NCBI GenBank assembly: GCA_963753105.1
Contig: CAVWBD010000003.1
Span: 372,001-436,000, forward strand
From: SZUA-36 sp963753105
Lineage (GTDB): Bacteria > Pseudomonadota > Gammaproteobacteria > Xanthomonadales > SZUA-36
Reading direction: 5' to 3'
Length of the DNA stretch: 64,000 bases
Shown here: piece by piece, positions 44,807-55,214 of the stretch
Layout of the letters: every line of letters starts with the position of its first letter
How positions within the stretch are numbered: position 1 is the first letter of the stretch
Translations under genes and position numbers: made by a program
The notes under the pieces: generated by a model
What the model was told of the DNA's origin: nothing
Databases searched by the model: none
Seen by the model: only the letters and a program-made list of their open reading frames with translations

Positions 44807-45899
44807 ATGGCTAAACGCACAATTATTTTCCTCGCTGCACTCTTGTTGTTAATGGCAGGCCCTGCATTCATTAAATACAAGCAAATCCAGCTTGCCATGG
44901 CCTCAATGGCTGGGAATACAAGACCCGCTGCCAACATTGAAGCGGCCGAAGTCAGGCACGAGATGTGGCAGACACGGGTTGCCGCGGTGGGCACATTAAC
45001 CGCACGCGATGGCATCGACCTCAAAAACGAAGTCGAGGGTGTGATCGAGACGATCCACGCGGCTTCCGGACAGCAGGTTGAAGCCGGTGACCTGCTGGTA
45101 TCCATCAACGATGACGTGGAGCAGGCGGACCTCGTCGCCCTGCAGTCCCAGGAAGTCCTTGCACAGGCCAATTTTGATCGCACCAGGCGCATGTGGGAGA
45201 AGCAAACCGCATCCCAGCGTGAATACGATGACGCCAGCTCGACCCTGCAGGTCGCGCAAGCCAATATGGCGCAGGTCAGGGCGCGCATCGCCAAGAAGAA
45301 TATCCGGGCGCCGTTCAGCGGGGTGCTTAGGTATCCGCAACGTCAGCAAGGGACAATACGTATCACCTGGCACCAAACTTTTCAGCCTGCAGGACGACAG
45401 CGTTCTGTACGCCGATTTTTCCGTACCGGAAAGTTATTTTCCGGAAACCAACCCGGGTCTCGAGGTGCAGTTCAGGGTCAGTGCCTACCCCGGCATGACG
45501 TTCACGGGCGAGGTCAGGGCCATCGAAGCCAAGGTTGACGAGGCAACACGGAATATCAGTGTGCGCGCCGAATTGGTGAACGAGGAGGGGCTGCTGTTGC
45601 CCGGCATGTACGCCGAGATCCATCTCGTGCTCGCAGAACCGACCGGGCGGCTGTTAGTGCCGGCCACCGCGATTGTCTTCAGTTCGTTTGGTGACGCCGT
45701 GTTTGTCGTCAAGCAGGATGAGAATGGCCAGACCATCGCGCAACGCATACAGGTGACCACCGGTGAGCAACGCGGCGACCTGATCGAGATACTGAGCGGC
45801 CTGGCAGGTGACGAATTGATCGTGCAGGCGGGCACCAACAAGCTCACGAACAACGCGCCAGTGACCGTGAATGACCAACAGCGGTTGAAGGTTCAATAA
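44807..45899 (+). CDS. RND efflux periplasmic adaptor (HlyD/MFP family, one frame break)
   Basis: Adaptors of this family link an inner-membrane RND pump to an outer-membrane channel. The start is the ATG at 44807 (MAKRTIIFLAALLLLMAG). Lipoyl/barrel-sandwich segments are visible (EVEGVIETIHAASGQQVEAGD; KKNIRAPFSGVL), then SPGTKLFSLQDDSVLYADFSV and LLLPGMYAEIHLVL. The frame breaks near 45327, where GTGCTTAGGTATC should be GTGCTAGGTATC (GVLGIRNVSKGQYV). The repaired length, about 363 residues, is normal. It is ten bases upstream of the pump gene. Confidence 0.9.
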
Positions 45900-45908
45900 G
45901 GTTCAATA

Positions 45909-48900
45909 ATGAAATTTACCGACTTCTTCATCAACCGGCCGGTCTTCGCGATCGTTCTGAGCCTGTTATTACTGGTTTTTGGCGCGCGCGCCTTCATGGA
46001 CCTGCAGGTCCGGCAATACCCGGATATGGAGATCGGCCAGCTGACCATTACCACTGCCTACCCGGGCGCCGATGCCGAACTGGTCCAGGGCTTTGTCACC
46101 ACGCCGATACAGGAGAGCATCAGCAGCGTCGAGGGCATCGACTTCATCAGGTCCAGTTCGCGTCCCAGTATCTCGATGATCACGGTGGTGCTGGAACTGG
46201 GATACGATGCCAACACCGCCATGGCGGAAATGCTGAACAAGGTCAACGAGGTGCAGGGCAGGCTGCCAACTGATATTACCGACCCGGTGATCGGCAAGTC
46301 GATGGCTGATGATGACTCTATCATGTATCTCGCTTATGAAAGCGAGACGATGAACGAGATCCAGATCACCGATTACCTGCGGCGCGTGGTGCAGCCCAAG
46401 CTGGCGGAAGTGCAAGGGCTGTCCCGGGCGCAGATTCTAGGCGCCAAGGACTGGGCCATGCGCATTTTCCTGGACCCGTCCAGGATGCGGGCTTTCAATG
46501 TCAGCGCAAACGACGTCAACATGGCACTGGTCAACAATAACTTCCAGTCTGCGGCCGGCGAACTGCGCAACAGCTACACCGTGACACCGATCCGTGCGAG
46601 CACTTCGCTGCAGGACGAGGAGTCCTTTGCCAAAATCGCGGTTAAAAGTGACGGCCAAACGGTGGTCAGGCTGGAAGACATTGCACGTATCGAGCTGTCG
46701 TCCAATACCGAGCGCGCCATCGTCACCTACGAGGGCAAGCCCAGCGTGTACCTCGGCATCCAGGTCACCCCAAGCGCCAACCCGCTGGACGTCGCCCACG
46801 CCGTACACGAAAAATTGCCGGAAATTGCCCTGGACCTGCCGACCGGTTTGAACCAGCACATGGCATATGACGCGACCGAATATATCGAAGAATCCATCAA
46901 CGAGGTATTGAAGACCCTGTTTGAAGCCACCGTGATCGTCTTGCTGGTGGTCTTCCTGTTCCTGGGCTCGGTCCGCTCGGTGCTGATACCTGTCGTGACC
47001 ATTCCTCTGTCCCTGATTGGAGTCGGCCTGTTCATGCTGGCCATGGGCTATACCATCAACCTGCTGACGCTGCTGGCGCTGGTGATGGCGATCTCGCTGG
47101 TGGTGGATGACGCCATCGTGGTGGTCGAGAACGTGCACCGCCATATCGAGGAGGGCTTGCGCCCAATGCAGGCGGCGATTGCCGGCGCCAGGGAAATCGC
47201 CATGCCGGTCATTGCCATGACGATCACGCTGGCAGCGGTGTACGCGCCGATCGGCTTTATGGGCGGCATGACGGGTACCCTGTTCAGCGAATTTGCATTC
47301 ACCCTGGCCGGTGCGGTACTGATCTCGGGCATGATCGCACTGACCCTGTCTCCGATGATGAGCGGCAACCTGCTGCACAGACGCTCGAAAATGGGCTGGC
47401 TGGAGCATAAGATCGACGTGATATTCAATCGTCTGAAAAGCACCTACCAGAAGATGCTCGATTACACGCTGAATTATCTGCGTCCCGCGATCGTTGCCGG
47501 GGCGGTGATCCTGCTGGCGGCCATTTTTGTCATGTTCAGCATGACGCAATCAGAACTGGCGCCGGTCGAGGACCAGGGCTTCATCATGAACATGGGCATC
47601 GCCCCGGACAACGCCAGCGTGCAATACGTGCAAACCTACGCGGAGCAGATGTCGGAAATCTTCAGGGCCCTGCCGGAGTACGAGCAGGACTTCGTCATTG
47701 CCGGGTTTCCGACCGAGAACAACGTCATAGCCGGGCCTGGTCATGAAGCCCTGGAGCCAGCGCGAACGTGGCCAGGTGGAGGTGCAGCCCATATTGCAAG
47801 GCCAACTGTCCGGCATCGCCGGATTGCAGGCCTTTTCCTTCAATCCGCCCACCTTGCCCGGTACGCCGATGGGTATGCCGGTCAACTTCGTCATCACGAC
47901 GACCATGGCCCATGCTGATCTGTACGTGGTGGCCGAGGAGCTTCGTCAAAAAGCCCTGCAGAGCGGCCTGTTCATGATGGTCAACAACACCCTGCGCATC
48001 AACAAGCCCCAGGTCAACGTGTTGATCGACCGCGCCAAGGCCGGGCAACTCGGTATCAGCATGCGCGATATCGGCAACATCCTGGCCACCCAGATGGGTG
48101 ATTTCCGCACCAATTATTTCGATATCAATGGCCGCAGCTACGAGGTCGTGCCACAGGCTGACCGGGATTTCCAACAGACGCAGGAAGCTATCTCCGAACT
48201 GTACGTGGCGACCCGGAGCGGGAACCAGATTCCGCTATCAACCGTGGTCAAGCATCGAGCGGGAAGTCATACCCAATGACCTGACGCAATTCCAGCAGAT
48301 GAACTCCGCTACGATCGAGGCCATGCCGATGCCGGGTGTCGCCACGGTGGCGGACGCCCACGAATTCTTTGAGACCGCCTTGCGTGAAGTTGCACCAAGC
48401 GGATTCATGCATGATTACGGCGGTCAGAGCCGGCAATTCGAGGAGGAAGGCTCTGCGCTGATGACGACTTTCGTGCTGGCGCTGGTCGTGATCTTCCTGG
48501 TGCTGGCTGCGCAGTTCGAGAGCTTCCGCGACCCGTTCATCGTGCTGATCACGGTGCCGCTGTCGATATTCGGCGCAATGATCCCGCTGTTCCTGGGCGT
48601 TGCGACGCTGAATATTTACACCCAGGTCGGGCTGATCACCCTGATTGGGCTGATCTCCAAGCACGGAATCCTGATTGTCGAGTTTGCCAACCAATTGCAA
48701 AGGCAGGGGCTGGACAAGGTCGAGGCCGTCAAGCAGGCTGCCGCAATGCGTCTGCGCCCGGTGCTGATGACCACGGCCGCCATGGTGCTCGGGATCATGC
48801 CGCTGGTGTTGGCCACCGGCGCAGGTGCGGTATCACGCAACAACATCGGCGTGGTTGTGACAGTCGGTCTGAGCGTGGGCACATTGTTTACCCTGTTCGT

Positions 48901-48982
48901 GATACCGGTCATGTACTCGCTGCTCGCCAAGGATCACGAGGCACTCAGAGAAATCGAAGGCGTGCCAGAGACGGCAGAGTAG
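45909..48982 (+). CDS. RND (HAE1-type) efflux pump, inner-membrane subunit (two frame breaks)
   Basis: RND pumps export drugs or lipophilic compounds using the proton gradient. The start KFTDFFINRPVFAIVLSLLL is typical, and the proton-relay pair lies in ISLVVDDAIVVVENVHRH. Twelve membrane segments are expected. Two single-base breaks occur. Near 47733, GCCGGGCCTGG should be GCCGGCCTGG (VIAGLVMKPWSQRERGQ). Near 48250, GGTCAAGCATC should be GGTCAGCATC (STVVSIEREVIPNDL). Repaired, it is about 1023 residues, normal for HAE1. No outer-membrane channel gene follows. Confidence 0.92.
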
Positions 48983-49455
48983 GGCTAATCAGTAGCCCGG
49001 TAGCTTACTGGTGTGAGCTCCTGGCCCCGCAGCCCTTCGGGTTTCCCTCTCCTTCGAGTCGTTCACGCGGCCGGCCTTACAGGACATCCTGTCCTGGTCG
49101 GCCTGAAATGTGCATCCCGCACATTTCTCCGCTACCGACTCTCAGGATTCGGTGCGGCGCTCTAATGTCGCCCACACCGGCAAACCACCGGGCTCTTTCT
49201 TGTAGGAGCAACCGGCGAAGCCGGTCGCGATTAAGGGTCAAGGAGGATGCTGGAATTGCCCACTAACCTGTGCCGGGGCATTCCTTACCCGGGACCGTAA
49301 TTCGTCGGGATACGACATCGAGCGCCCATGGCGGGATTGTTCCCGCAATCCCCTGCATTTCCTCCATCTTGGCGTCAGATGGTTTAAGCGTGTCCCGGGA
49401 AGGAAAACCCGGCGCAGCCTTGTGGATAATCGCGGCCAGAGGCCGCTCCTATGAT
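48983..49455. repeat. Non-coding block with nested palindromes and REP-like repeats
   Basis: No gene is seen in these 470 bases. A palindrome AGGACATCCTGTCCT lies at 49081-49095. A perfect hairpin GAAATGTGC/GCACATTTC lies at 49105-49127. A REP-like palindrome GTAGGAGCAACCGGCGAAGC (continuing CGGTCGCG) starts at about 49202, and its inverted relative GCGGCCAGAGGCCGCTCCTA ends near 49452. Between them, blocks at 49269-49298 and 49394-49424 match 1803-1832 and 1530-1560 in reverse orientation and the same order. Confidence 0.75.
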
Positions 49456-49925
49456 TTAAAGCTCGCGCAAACTACTGACAATGTGAAGATTGGTTTCGCT
49501 TTCCCGGTGACCGCCACCGGGCTTAAGCCAGATCGCGGACAGGCCCGCCTGTAAGGCCGGCGCTATGTCGTTATCGTACGAGTCACCCACCATCGTTGAC
49601 CTGGCGCGCCTCGACCCCCAGCTGGTCGCAGAATTGCTAGGTAGAAATCGGGTGTGCCCTTGGCGACGCCAAGATTGGCCCTGCAAAAATACCCGGTGAT
49701 AAATTGTGACAAGCCAGCACGCTCAAATGCGTATTCTATGTCGCTGACGCCGGATTCGGCTGCGTTGGTCGCAACATAAATTTTGCTTGTTTGGGAAAGG
49801 TGGGCAAGCGTCTCCGCAGCGCCGTCCACGGGTTTTACTTCCGGCCAGTCGCACATCTTCCCAGCCTGGCCGGGCAGGTCGACCATGAGCGTATCACCCC
49901 AGTCGAACAGGTAGACTTTTGCCAT
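49456..49925 (-). CDS. HAD-superfamily hydrolase (two frame breaks)
   Basis: This small HAD phosphatase-like protein starts at the ATG at 49925 with motif I YLFDWGDTLM. Motif II appears as YVATNAAESG, a later lysine is in GVAKGTPDFYLAIL, and motif IV is MVGDSYDNDIAPALQAG. Two single-base breaks separate these parts, near 49628 (LAIL joins to DQLGVEARQV) and near 49594 (QVN joins to MVGDSYDND). Each is repaired by removing one base. The second Asp of motif I (DxD) is replaced by Gly-Asp spacing (DWGDT), as in several HAD groups. The substrate is unknown. Confidence 0.8.
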
Positions 49926-49942
49926 GTCATTTACCGTAAACG

Positions 49943-50239
49943 CTATTTCCCACGTTCCTGCAGCGCCACCAACTTCTTCCGCTCCGCGGTAAACGACCAC
50001 CAGGGAGCGGATTCGCCGCCCTCCATGAAATGCACCATCGAGATGAATACGTCGAGCACGCAGGGGTCCTGCCGGACCCCGGTCCTGGTACACAGGTCAT
50101 CGTACATCTGGAACGGATCCATACTGATCAAATCACCCGGATGGCTGATGCCGATTTTTTGCAAATCACGCGCTGTTGCCGGACCGACATTTGGCAGCGC
50201 ATCCAGCCGCGATACCGTGCTCCTGTCCGGACTCTTCAT
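49943..50239 (-). CDS. Small helix-hairpin-helix protein (Cdd1-like)
   Basis: This 98-residue protein contains a helix-hairpin-helix region, LDALPNVGPATARDLQKIGI, then DLISMDPFQMYDDLCTRTG and a C-terminal segment FMEGGESAPWWSFTAERKKL. It matches the pathogenicity-locus Cdd1 family, often annotated as mitomycin-resistance-like, with no established function. Its ATG overlaps the aconitase stop, so the two are translationally coupled. Nucleic-acid binding is plausible from the fold but unproven. Confidence 0.8.
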   Translation of the reverse strand: MKSPDRSTVSRLDALPNVGPATARDLQKIGISHPGDLISMDPFQMYDDLCTRTGVRQDPCVLDVFISMVHFMEGGESAPWWSFTAERKKLVALQERGK

Positions 50240-52905
50240 TCGGCTGCCAACTGCCTCAGCACGTAGTTCAAGATACCGCCGTGACGGTAGTACTCCACCT
50301 CTTTGGGCGTATCCAGACGGCTGCGGGCCTGGAACTGCGTTTTGCTGCCGTCGGCGGCAGTGGCCGTTACCGTAAGCTGTTTCGCGGAGCCATCACCCAG
50401 GCCTTCGATATCGAAGCTCTCGGTACCATCCAGACCCAGCGTATCGGCGTTTTCACCATCCATGAAGTTCAGAGGCAACACACCCATGCCGATCAGGTTG
50501 GAACGGTGGATACGCTCGAAACTTGCCGTGATGACGGCTTTCACACCAAGTAACTGCGTGCCCTTGGCAGCCCAGTCACGTGATGAGCCGGTGCCATATT
50601 CGGTACCCGCCAGCACGATCAGCGGCGTCCCCGCCTGCCGGTAACGCATGGAGGCGTCAAAGATGGTCGTCTGTTCACCACCGGGCTGGAACGTCGTCCA
50701 GCCACCCTCGGTTCCCGGGGCCAGTTGATTACGCAGACGCACGTTGGCAAAGGTGCCACGCATCATCACTTCGTGGTTGCCGCGGCGTGAGCCATAGGAA
50801 TTGAACTCCGCCTTCGGTACACCCTTGGACTTCAGGTAATCACCTGCCGGGGAATCCTCGGCGATCGCACCCGCCGGTGAGATGTGGTCGGTGGTAATCG
50901 AATCGCCCAAACGCGCCAGGCAGCGTGCGCCGCGGATATCCGTAACCTCCGGTACATCCATGGTCATACCTTCGAAATAGGGCGGGTTGCGGATGTAGGT
51001 TGAGTCCTCCTGCCAGTCGAACATCTCGCCCACCGGGGAGGCAACCGCCTGCCAGCGTTCATCACCGGTAAACACGCTGCTGTAGCTCTTCTTGAACATG
51101 TCAGCCGTGACGTTTTGTGCAACACACTGCTGTATCTCATGGCTGGTCGGCCAGATATCACGCAGGTACACCGGGTTGCCATCGGGGTCGTTACCGAGCG
51201 GTTCCCGCGTAATGTCGATGTTCAGGTTACCGGCAATGGCATAGGCCACGACCAACGGCGGTGACGCCAGGTAATTCATCTTGATATTGGCGTGGATGCG
51301 ACCCTCGAAGTTTCGATTGCCGGACAGTACCGAGCAGGCCACCAGGTCATTGGCGCGAATGGCATCGCCGATCGGGCCGGGCAGGGGGCCGGAATTACCG
51401 ATACAGGTGGTGCAGCCGTAGCCGACCACGTAAAAGCCCATGGCTTCGAGGTCTTCCATCACGCCAGCCGCCACCAGGTAATCGGTCACAACGCGTGAAC
51501 CCGGGCCCAAGGATGTTTTAACCCACGGCTTCGCGGACAATCCCCTGGCTGCGGCGTTGCGGGCCAGCAGGCCCGCACCCAGCATCACGGCGGGGTTGGA
51601 GGTATTGGTGCACGATGTAATTGCGGCGATGACGACGGCGCCGTCTTCCAGTTCAAACTGCTCGCCGTTGTACTCGACGTCGGCCCGGCCTTCGCCCGTT
51701 CGTCCTTCGACAAATACCTGCATGTCTCTTTGCCAGGTTGATTTGGCTTCGGTCAACAGGATGCGGTCCTGCGGGCGTTTGGGACCGGCCAGGCTGGGCA
51801 CCACGGTGGACATATCCAGCACCAGCACGTCCGAATATTGCGCCTCAGGTGAATCGGCGGTATGGAACATACCCTGGGCGCGTGTATAGGCCTCGACCAG
51901 CGCTATCTGTTCATCAGAACGCCCGGACAGACGCATGTAATTCAGGCTTTCCTCGTCAATCGGGAAAATGCCGCAGGTGGCGCCGTATTCAGGCGCCATG
52001 TTGGCCAGCGTGGCACGGTCAGCCAATGGCAGGCTGCACAAGCCCTCGCCAAAGAACTCGACAAACTTGCCGACCACACCCAGTTCACGCAGCATCTGCA
52101 CGACCGTCAGTACCAGGTCGGTGGCCGTGGCGCCCTCCGGCAGCTTGCCGGTCAGCTTGAAGCCGACCACCTGCGGGATCAGCATGGTAATCGCCTGGCC
52201 CAGCATGGCGGCCTCGGCCTCGATACCGCCGACACCCCAGCCCAGCACGCCGATACCGTTGATCATCGTGGTGTGCGAGTCGGTGCCGACCACCGTGTCG
52301 GGGTAGGCCATCAATTCGCCGTTACGTTCGGCGCCAAATACCACCCGCGCCAGGTTTTCCAGGTTGACCTGGTGCACAATGCCGGTGTTGGGTGGCACGA
52401 CGTTGAAATTACTGAATGCGCTCTTGCCCCACTTGAGGAAGCTATAACGCTCCTGGTTACGTCCAAATTCGATCTCGTTATTCTGCGCCAGGGCATCCGC
52501 ACTGCCATAACGGTCCACCTGTACCGAATGGTCAATCACCAGTTCGGCAGGCGACAAGGGATTGATCTGCTCCGGTGTGCCACCCAGCTGTTTCACCGCA
52601 TCCCGCATTGCAGCGAGGTCTACAACCGCTGGTACGCCCGTGAAATCCTGTAATACGACTCGTGAAGGTGTAAACGCGATTTCTGTTTCTGGTTTCGCTT
52701 TTGGGTTCCAGTTAGCCAGCGCTTCGATGTCAGCACGGGTGATATCCACGGCATCTTCGTGGCGTAGAAGGTTTTCCAGCAAAATCTTCAGGGAAAACGG
52801 CAACCGGGAAATATCGAAGTTTTCACCCAGGACGGGTAGGCTGTAATAGTTGTAATTTTTGTCGTTAACGGAAAGTGTACGGCGTACCGAAAAAGAGTCT
52901 TGCAT
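50236..52905 (-). CDS. acnA: Aconitate hydratase A
   Basis: AcnA isomerises citrate and isocitrate in the TCA cycle with a 4Fe-4S cluster. The 889-residue protein starts at 52905 (MQDSFSVRRTLSVNDKNY). Cluster ligands lie in ITSCTNTSNPAVM and YGCTTCIGNSGPLPG. SHTTMINGIGVLGWGVGGIE, SVLSGNRNFEGRIH and GTGSSRDWAAKGTQLLGVKA are conserved. It ends with VLRQL. The frame is intact over its whole length, in contrast to several neighbours. It is followed by an overlapping small HHH gene. Confidence 0.97.
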   Translation of the reverse strand: MQDSFSVRRTLSVNDKNYNYYSLPVLGENFDISRLPFSLKILLENLLRHEDAVDITRADIEALANWNPKAKPETEIAFTPSRVVLQDFTGVPAVVDLAAMRDAVKQLGGTPEQINPLSPAELVIDHSVQVDRYGSADALAQNNEIEFGRNQERYSFLKWGKSAFSNFNVVPPNTGIVHQVNLENLARVVFGAERNGELMAYPDTVVGTDSHTTMINGIGVLGWGVGGIEAEAAMLGQAITMLIPQVVGFKLTGKLPEGATATDLVLTVVQMLRELGVVGKFVEFFGEGLCSLPLADRATLANMAPEYGATCGIFPIDEESLNYMRLSGRSDEQIALVEAYTRAQGMFHTADSPEAQYSDVLVLDMSTVVPSLAGPKRPQDRILLTEAKSTWQRDMQVFVEGRTGEGRADVEYNGEQFELEDGAVVIAAITSCTNTSNPAVMLGAGLLARNAAARGLSAKPWVKTSLGPGSRVVTDYLVAAGVMEDLEAMGFYVVGYGCTTCIGNSGPLPGPIGDAIRANDLVACSVLSGNRNFEGRIHANIKMNYLASPPLVVAYAIAGNLNIDITREPLGNDPDGNPVYLRDIWPTSHEIQQCVAQNVTADMFKKSYSSVFTGDERWQAVASPVGEMFDWQEDSTYIRNPPYFEGMTMDVPEVTDIRGARCLARLGDSITTDHISPAGAIAEDSPAGDYLKSKGVPKAEFNSYGSRRGNHEVMMRGTFANVRLRNQLAPGTEGGWTTFQPGGEQTTIFDASMRYRQAGTPLIVLAGTEYGTGSSRDWAAKGTQLLGVKAVITASFERIHRSNLIGMGVLPLNFMDGENADTLGLDGTESFDIEGLGDGSAKQLTVTATAADGSKTQFQARSRLDTPKEVEYYRHGGILNYVLRQLAAE

Positions 52906-52928
52906 ACCGGCCTCCAATGACCATGCTG

Positions 52929-52953
52929 AAAACACCCTTAAACAGGGCGTTTT
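52929..52953 (-). terminator. Rho-independent terminator after hflD
   Basis: On the minus strand, AAAACGCCCT and AGGGTGTTTT pair around GTTTA, with one G-U pair and a T-run at the end. It lies about 80 bases after the hflD stop and about 25 bases before the acnA start, so it should end the mnmA-hflD transcript. The acnA promoter would then need to overlap or lie within this short gap. Confidence 0.65.
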
Positions 52954-53034
52954 GTGATTATTTTTGACAAACTGACCGCGTATTATCACCCAACGAAGGG
53001 GGATTCCCCAAGCACTAAGGACTAACAAACATTA

Positions 53035-53643
53035 TTAACCCGGCAATAAGGTGCGTGCCTGCTCCAGCATTTTCTTGCGGCCGAACATCAGGCTGAACCG
53101 TCCGCCGCCCATCTGTCTCCACAATACTGCCGAACGCAGCCCCGCAAACAGCAGGGTTCGTATCCAGTTGACAGTGCGGTCCACTTGCAGAAACTGCGGT
53201 TTGCCATTAACGATTATACGCGGTGACATCGTGCTGATCGTACGGGTATAGAGGTTGGCGATTTTTTCCGCCTGCAGGTCCTTTATCTCGTGTAGCTCGA
53301 GACCGTCATCAATCGTCGTGATGGATTGTAATTCAGAGCCGATCTCAGACTGCATGGATGATTTGCGACGAAAATTATTCTCAACCTGCATGATGGATAC
53401 AGCGTAACCCAGGCTTTCCATGTAGCGGCGCTCACCCTGCAGGATCGAGACCAGTGTTTCAGCGCCCAGGCGCAGACTATTGACGCTGCCGTAAATCTCT
53501 TCAACCGTGTCTGCATCAATGGCCAGCAGACTGTCCAGGCAGGTATCGGCGGCATAACCGGACCAGGTTCCGTGGTTGGCAGCCTGTCGTACCAGTTCCG
53601 TAGCCTGGAAAATACCGGCCAATGCCATCGTGCGTTCTTTCAT
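53035..53643 (-). CDS. hflD: HflD (DUF489), lysogenisation regulator homologue
   Basis: HflD is a membrane-peripheral protein. In E. coli it binds phage lambda CII, but its native role is unclear. The 202-residue protein shows IFQATELVRQAANHGTWSGY, then a helical region ESLGYAVSIMQVENNFRRKS. PRIIVNGKPQFLQ and RTLLFAGLRSAVLWRQMGGG follow and are diagnostic. Its ATG overlaps the mnmA stop, the standard mnmA-hflD arrangement. Confidence 0.93.
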   Translation of the reverse strand: MKERTMALAGIFQATELVRQAANHGTWSGYAADTCLDSLLAIDADTVEEIYGSVNSLRLGAETLVSILQGERRYMESLGYAVSIMQVENNFRRKSSMQSEIGSELQSITTIDDGLELHEIKDLQAEKIANLYTRTISTMSPRIIVNGKPQFLQVDRTVNWIRTLLFAGLRSAVLWRQMGGGRFSLMFGRKKMLEQARTLLPG

Positions 53644-54766
53644 TTAAGTTCCATGCTCATCGGTGGTGTGTTCATCGTCTCAATAATACCGCCGCCCAGG
53701 CAGACATCACCATCGTACAGCACCACGGACTGACCCGGGGTGACTGCACGTTGCGGTCTGTCAAAACGGATTTGCATACGCTGATCATCAATTGTGACGA
53801 TGCGTATTGCCTGGTCCTGTTGCCGGTACCTGATCTTGGCGGTCAGTCTACTGCCCTCGGCCGGGGCGTCACCGGATACCCACGCCAACTGGCTGGCAAC
53901 GAGCGTATCCGACAGCAACCAGGGGTGTTCGTGCGCCTGGCCGGCATAGAGCACGTTATTGCTGAGATCCTTGTGCAGCACGTACCAGGGCGCTTCCGGA
54001 AAACCCTTGACGCCGCCGATCCCCAGCCCTTGCCGCTGACCCAGCGTGTGGTACATCAGACCGTTGTGCTGCCCGATGACCTGTTCCTCCGTGGTGCGGA
54101 TTTCGCCGGGCTGTGCCGGCAGGAATTCGCCCAGAAAGGCCGTGAAGTTACGCTCCCCGATAAAACAGATCCCGGTGCTGTCCTTCTTATCGAACACGTC
54201 AAACCCGGCCTGTTCTGCCAGTTCACGCACCCGGGATTTTTCCAGTTCACCGACCGGGAACAGGGTCCTGGCCAGTTGTTGGTGACCCACGGCATAGAGG
54301 AAGTAACTCTGGTCCTTGTTGTGGTCCAGTCCCCGCAGCAGGCGGTATTTGCCGTCCTTGCAGTCGCTGCGCACATAGTGGCCGGTGGCGATCTTTTCGG
54401 CCCCGAGTTGTCTCGGCGTGTTCGAGGAAGGTCTTGAACTTGATTTCACGGTTACACAGGATATCGGGATTGGGTGTTCTTCCTGCGCGGTATTCAGTCC
54501 AGGAACTCCTCGAATACATTTTCCCAGTACTCGGCGGCAAAATTGCGTGCGTGCAACTCGATGCCCAGGATTTTGGCAACCGCCCGGGCGTCCGCCGCGT
54601 CTTCCGCCGCGCAACACTCACCAAAACGGTCGTCCTCTTCCCAGTTCTTCATGAACATGCCGGCAATATCATGACCCTGCTGACGCAACAGCAGGGCGGA
54701 GACGGATGAGTCCACGCCACCCGACATCGCCACCATGATTTTTCCCGGCACTTTTTCCATGAACAT
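53640..54766 (-). CDS. mnmA: tRNA-specific 2-thiouridylase MnmA (two frame breaks)
   Basis: MnmA thiolates U34 of tRNA-Lys, tRNA-Glu and tRNA-Gln. The PP-loop is VAMSGGVDSSVSALLL, and the catalytic cysteines lie in RTPNPDILCNREIKF and STGICFIGERNF. Two single-base breaks occur. Near 54499, CTGGACTGAAT should be CTGACTGAAT on the minus strand (FLTEYRAGRTPNPD). At 54411, GAGACAACTC should be GAGCAACTC (AEQLGAEKIATGHYV). Repaired, the length is about 374 residues, as expected. The ATG is at 54766 or 54760. Confidence 0.92.
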
Positions 54767-54845
54767 ATAAGTGGGGTCAAAATGTTGAACGTCAATTGTA
54801 AATTGTCCGGTCTACATAGACGCTCGAATGTAATAAAATGGGTGT

Positions 54846-55166
54846 ATGAGTAATGAATTTGAATCACAACACGACCGCGGCATTGCGCTTGAGGAGGCCC
54901 GTCCAGAGGTCAAGCCGCCGCCGATGTACAAGGTCGTGTTGCTGAACGACGATTTCACACCGATGGACTTCGTGGTCGAGGTGCTGCAGACATTCTTTGC
55001 ACTGGGGTACGACCGCGCCACGCAGATCATGCTGCACGTGCACACCAAGGGCAAAGGCGTGTGTGGCGTTTTCACCTTCGAAATCGCTGAAACCAAGGTG
55101 GCCCAGGTCAACGAGTATTCGCGCCGCAACGAGCACCCGCTCAAGTGCACCATGGAGAAGGCCTGA
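54846..55166 (+). CDS. clpS: ATP-dependent Clp protease adaptor ClpS
   Basis: ClpS delivers N-end rule substrates to ClpAP. The 106-residue protein has the binding core YKVVLLNDDFTPMDFVVEVL, with the DD(F/Y)TPM signature, and IMLHVHTKGKGVCGVFTFE. TKVAQVNEYSRRNEHPLKC follows. It lies just upstream of clpA on the same strand, as usual. The gap of 48 bases is short enough for co-transcription. Confidence 0.96.
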   Translation: MSNEFESQHDRGIALEEARPEVKPPPMYKVVLLNDDFTPMDFVVEVLQTFFALGYDRATQIMLHVHTKGKGVCGVFTFEIAETKVAQVNEYSRRNEHPLKCTMEKA

Positions 55167-55214
55167 AACACGGCCACAATGGGCCGGGCAGGTCCACGTA
55201 ACACGGGATAACAC

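Noticed and set aside
46437..47549. Long antisense open frame inside the RND pump gene
   Set aside because: It is rich in His, Gln and Arg, typical of a reverse-strand shadow of a membrane-protein gene.
48983..49455. Remnant of an insertion sequence after the RND pump
   Set aside because: No transposase fragment could be read in any frame; only short palindromes and repeats are present.
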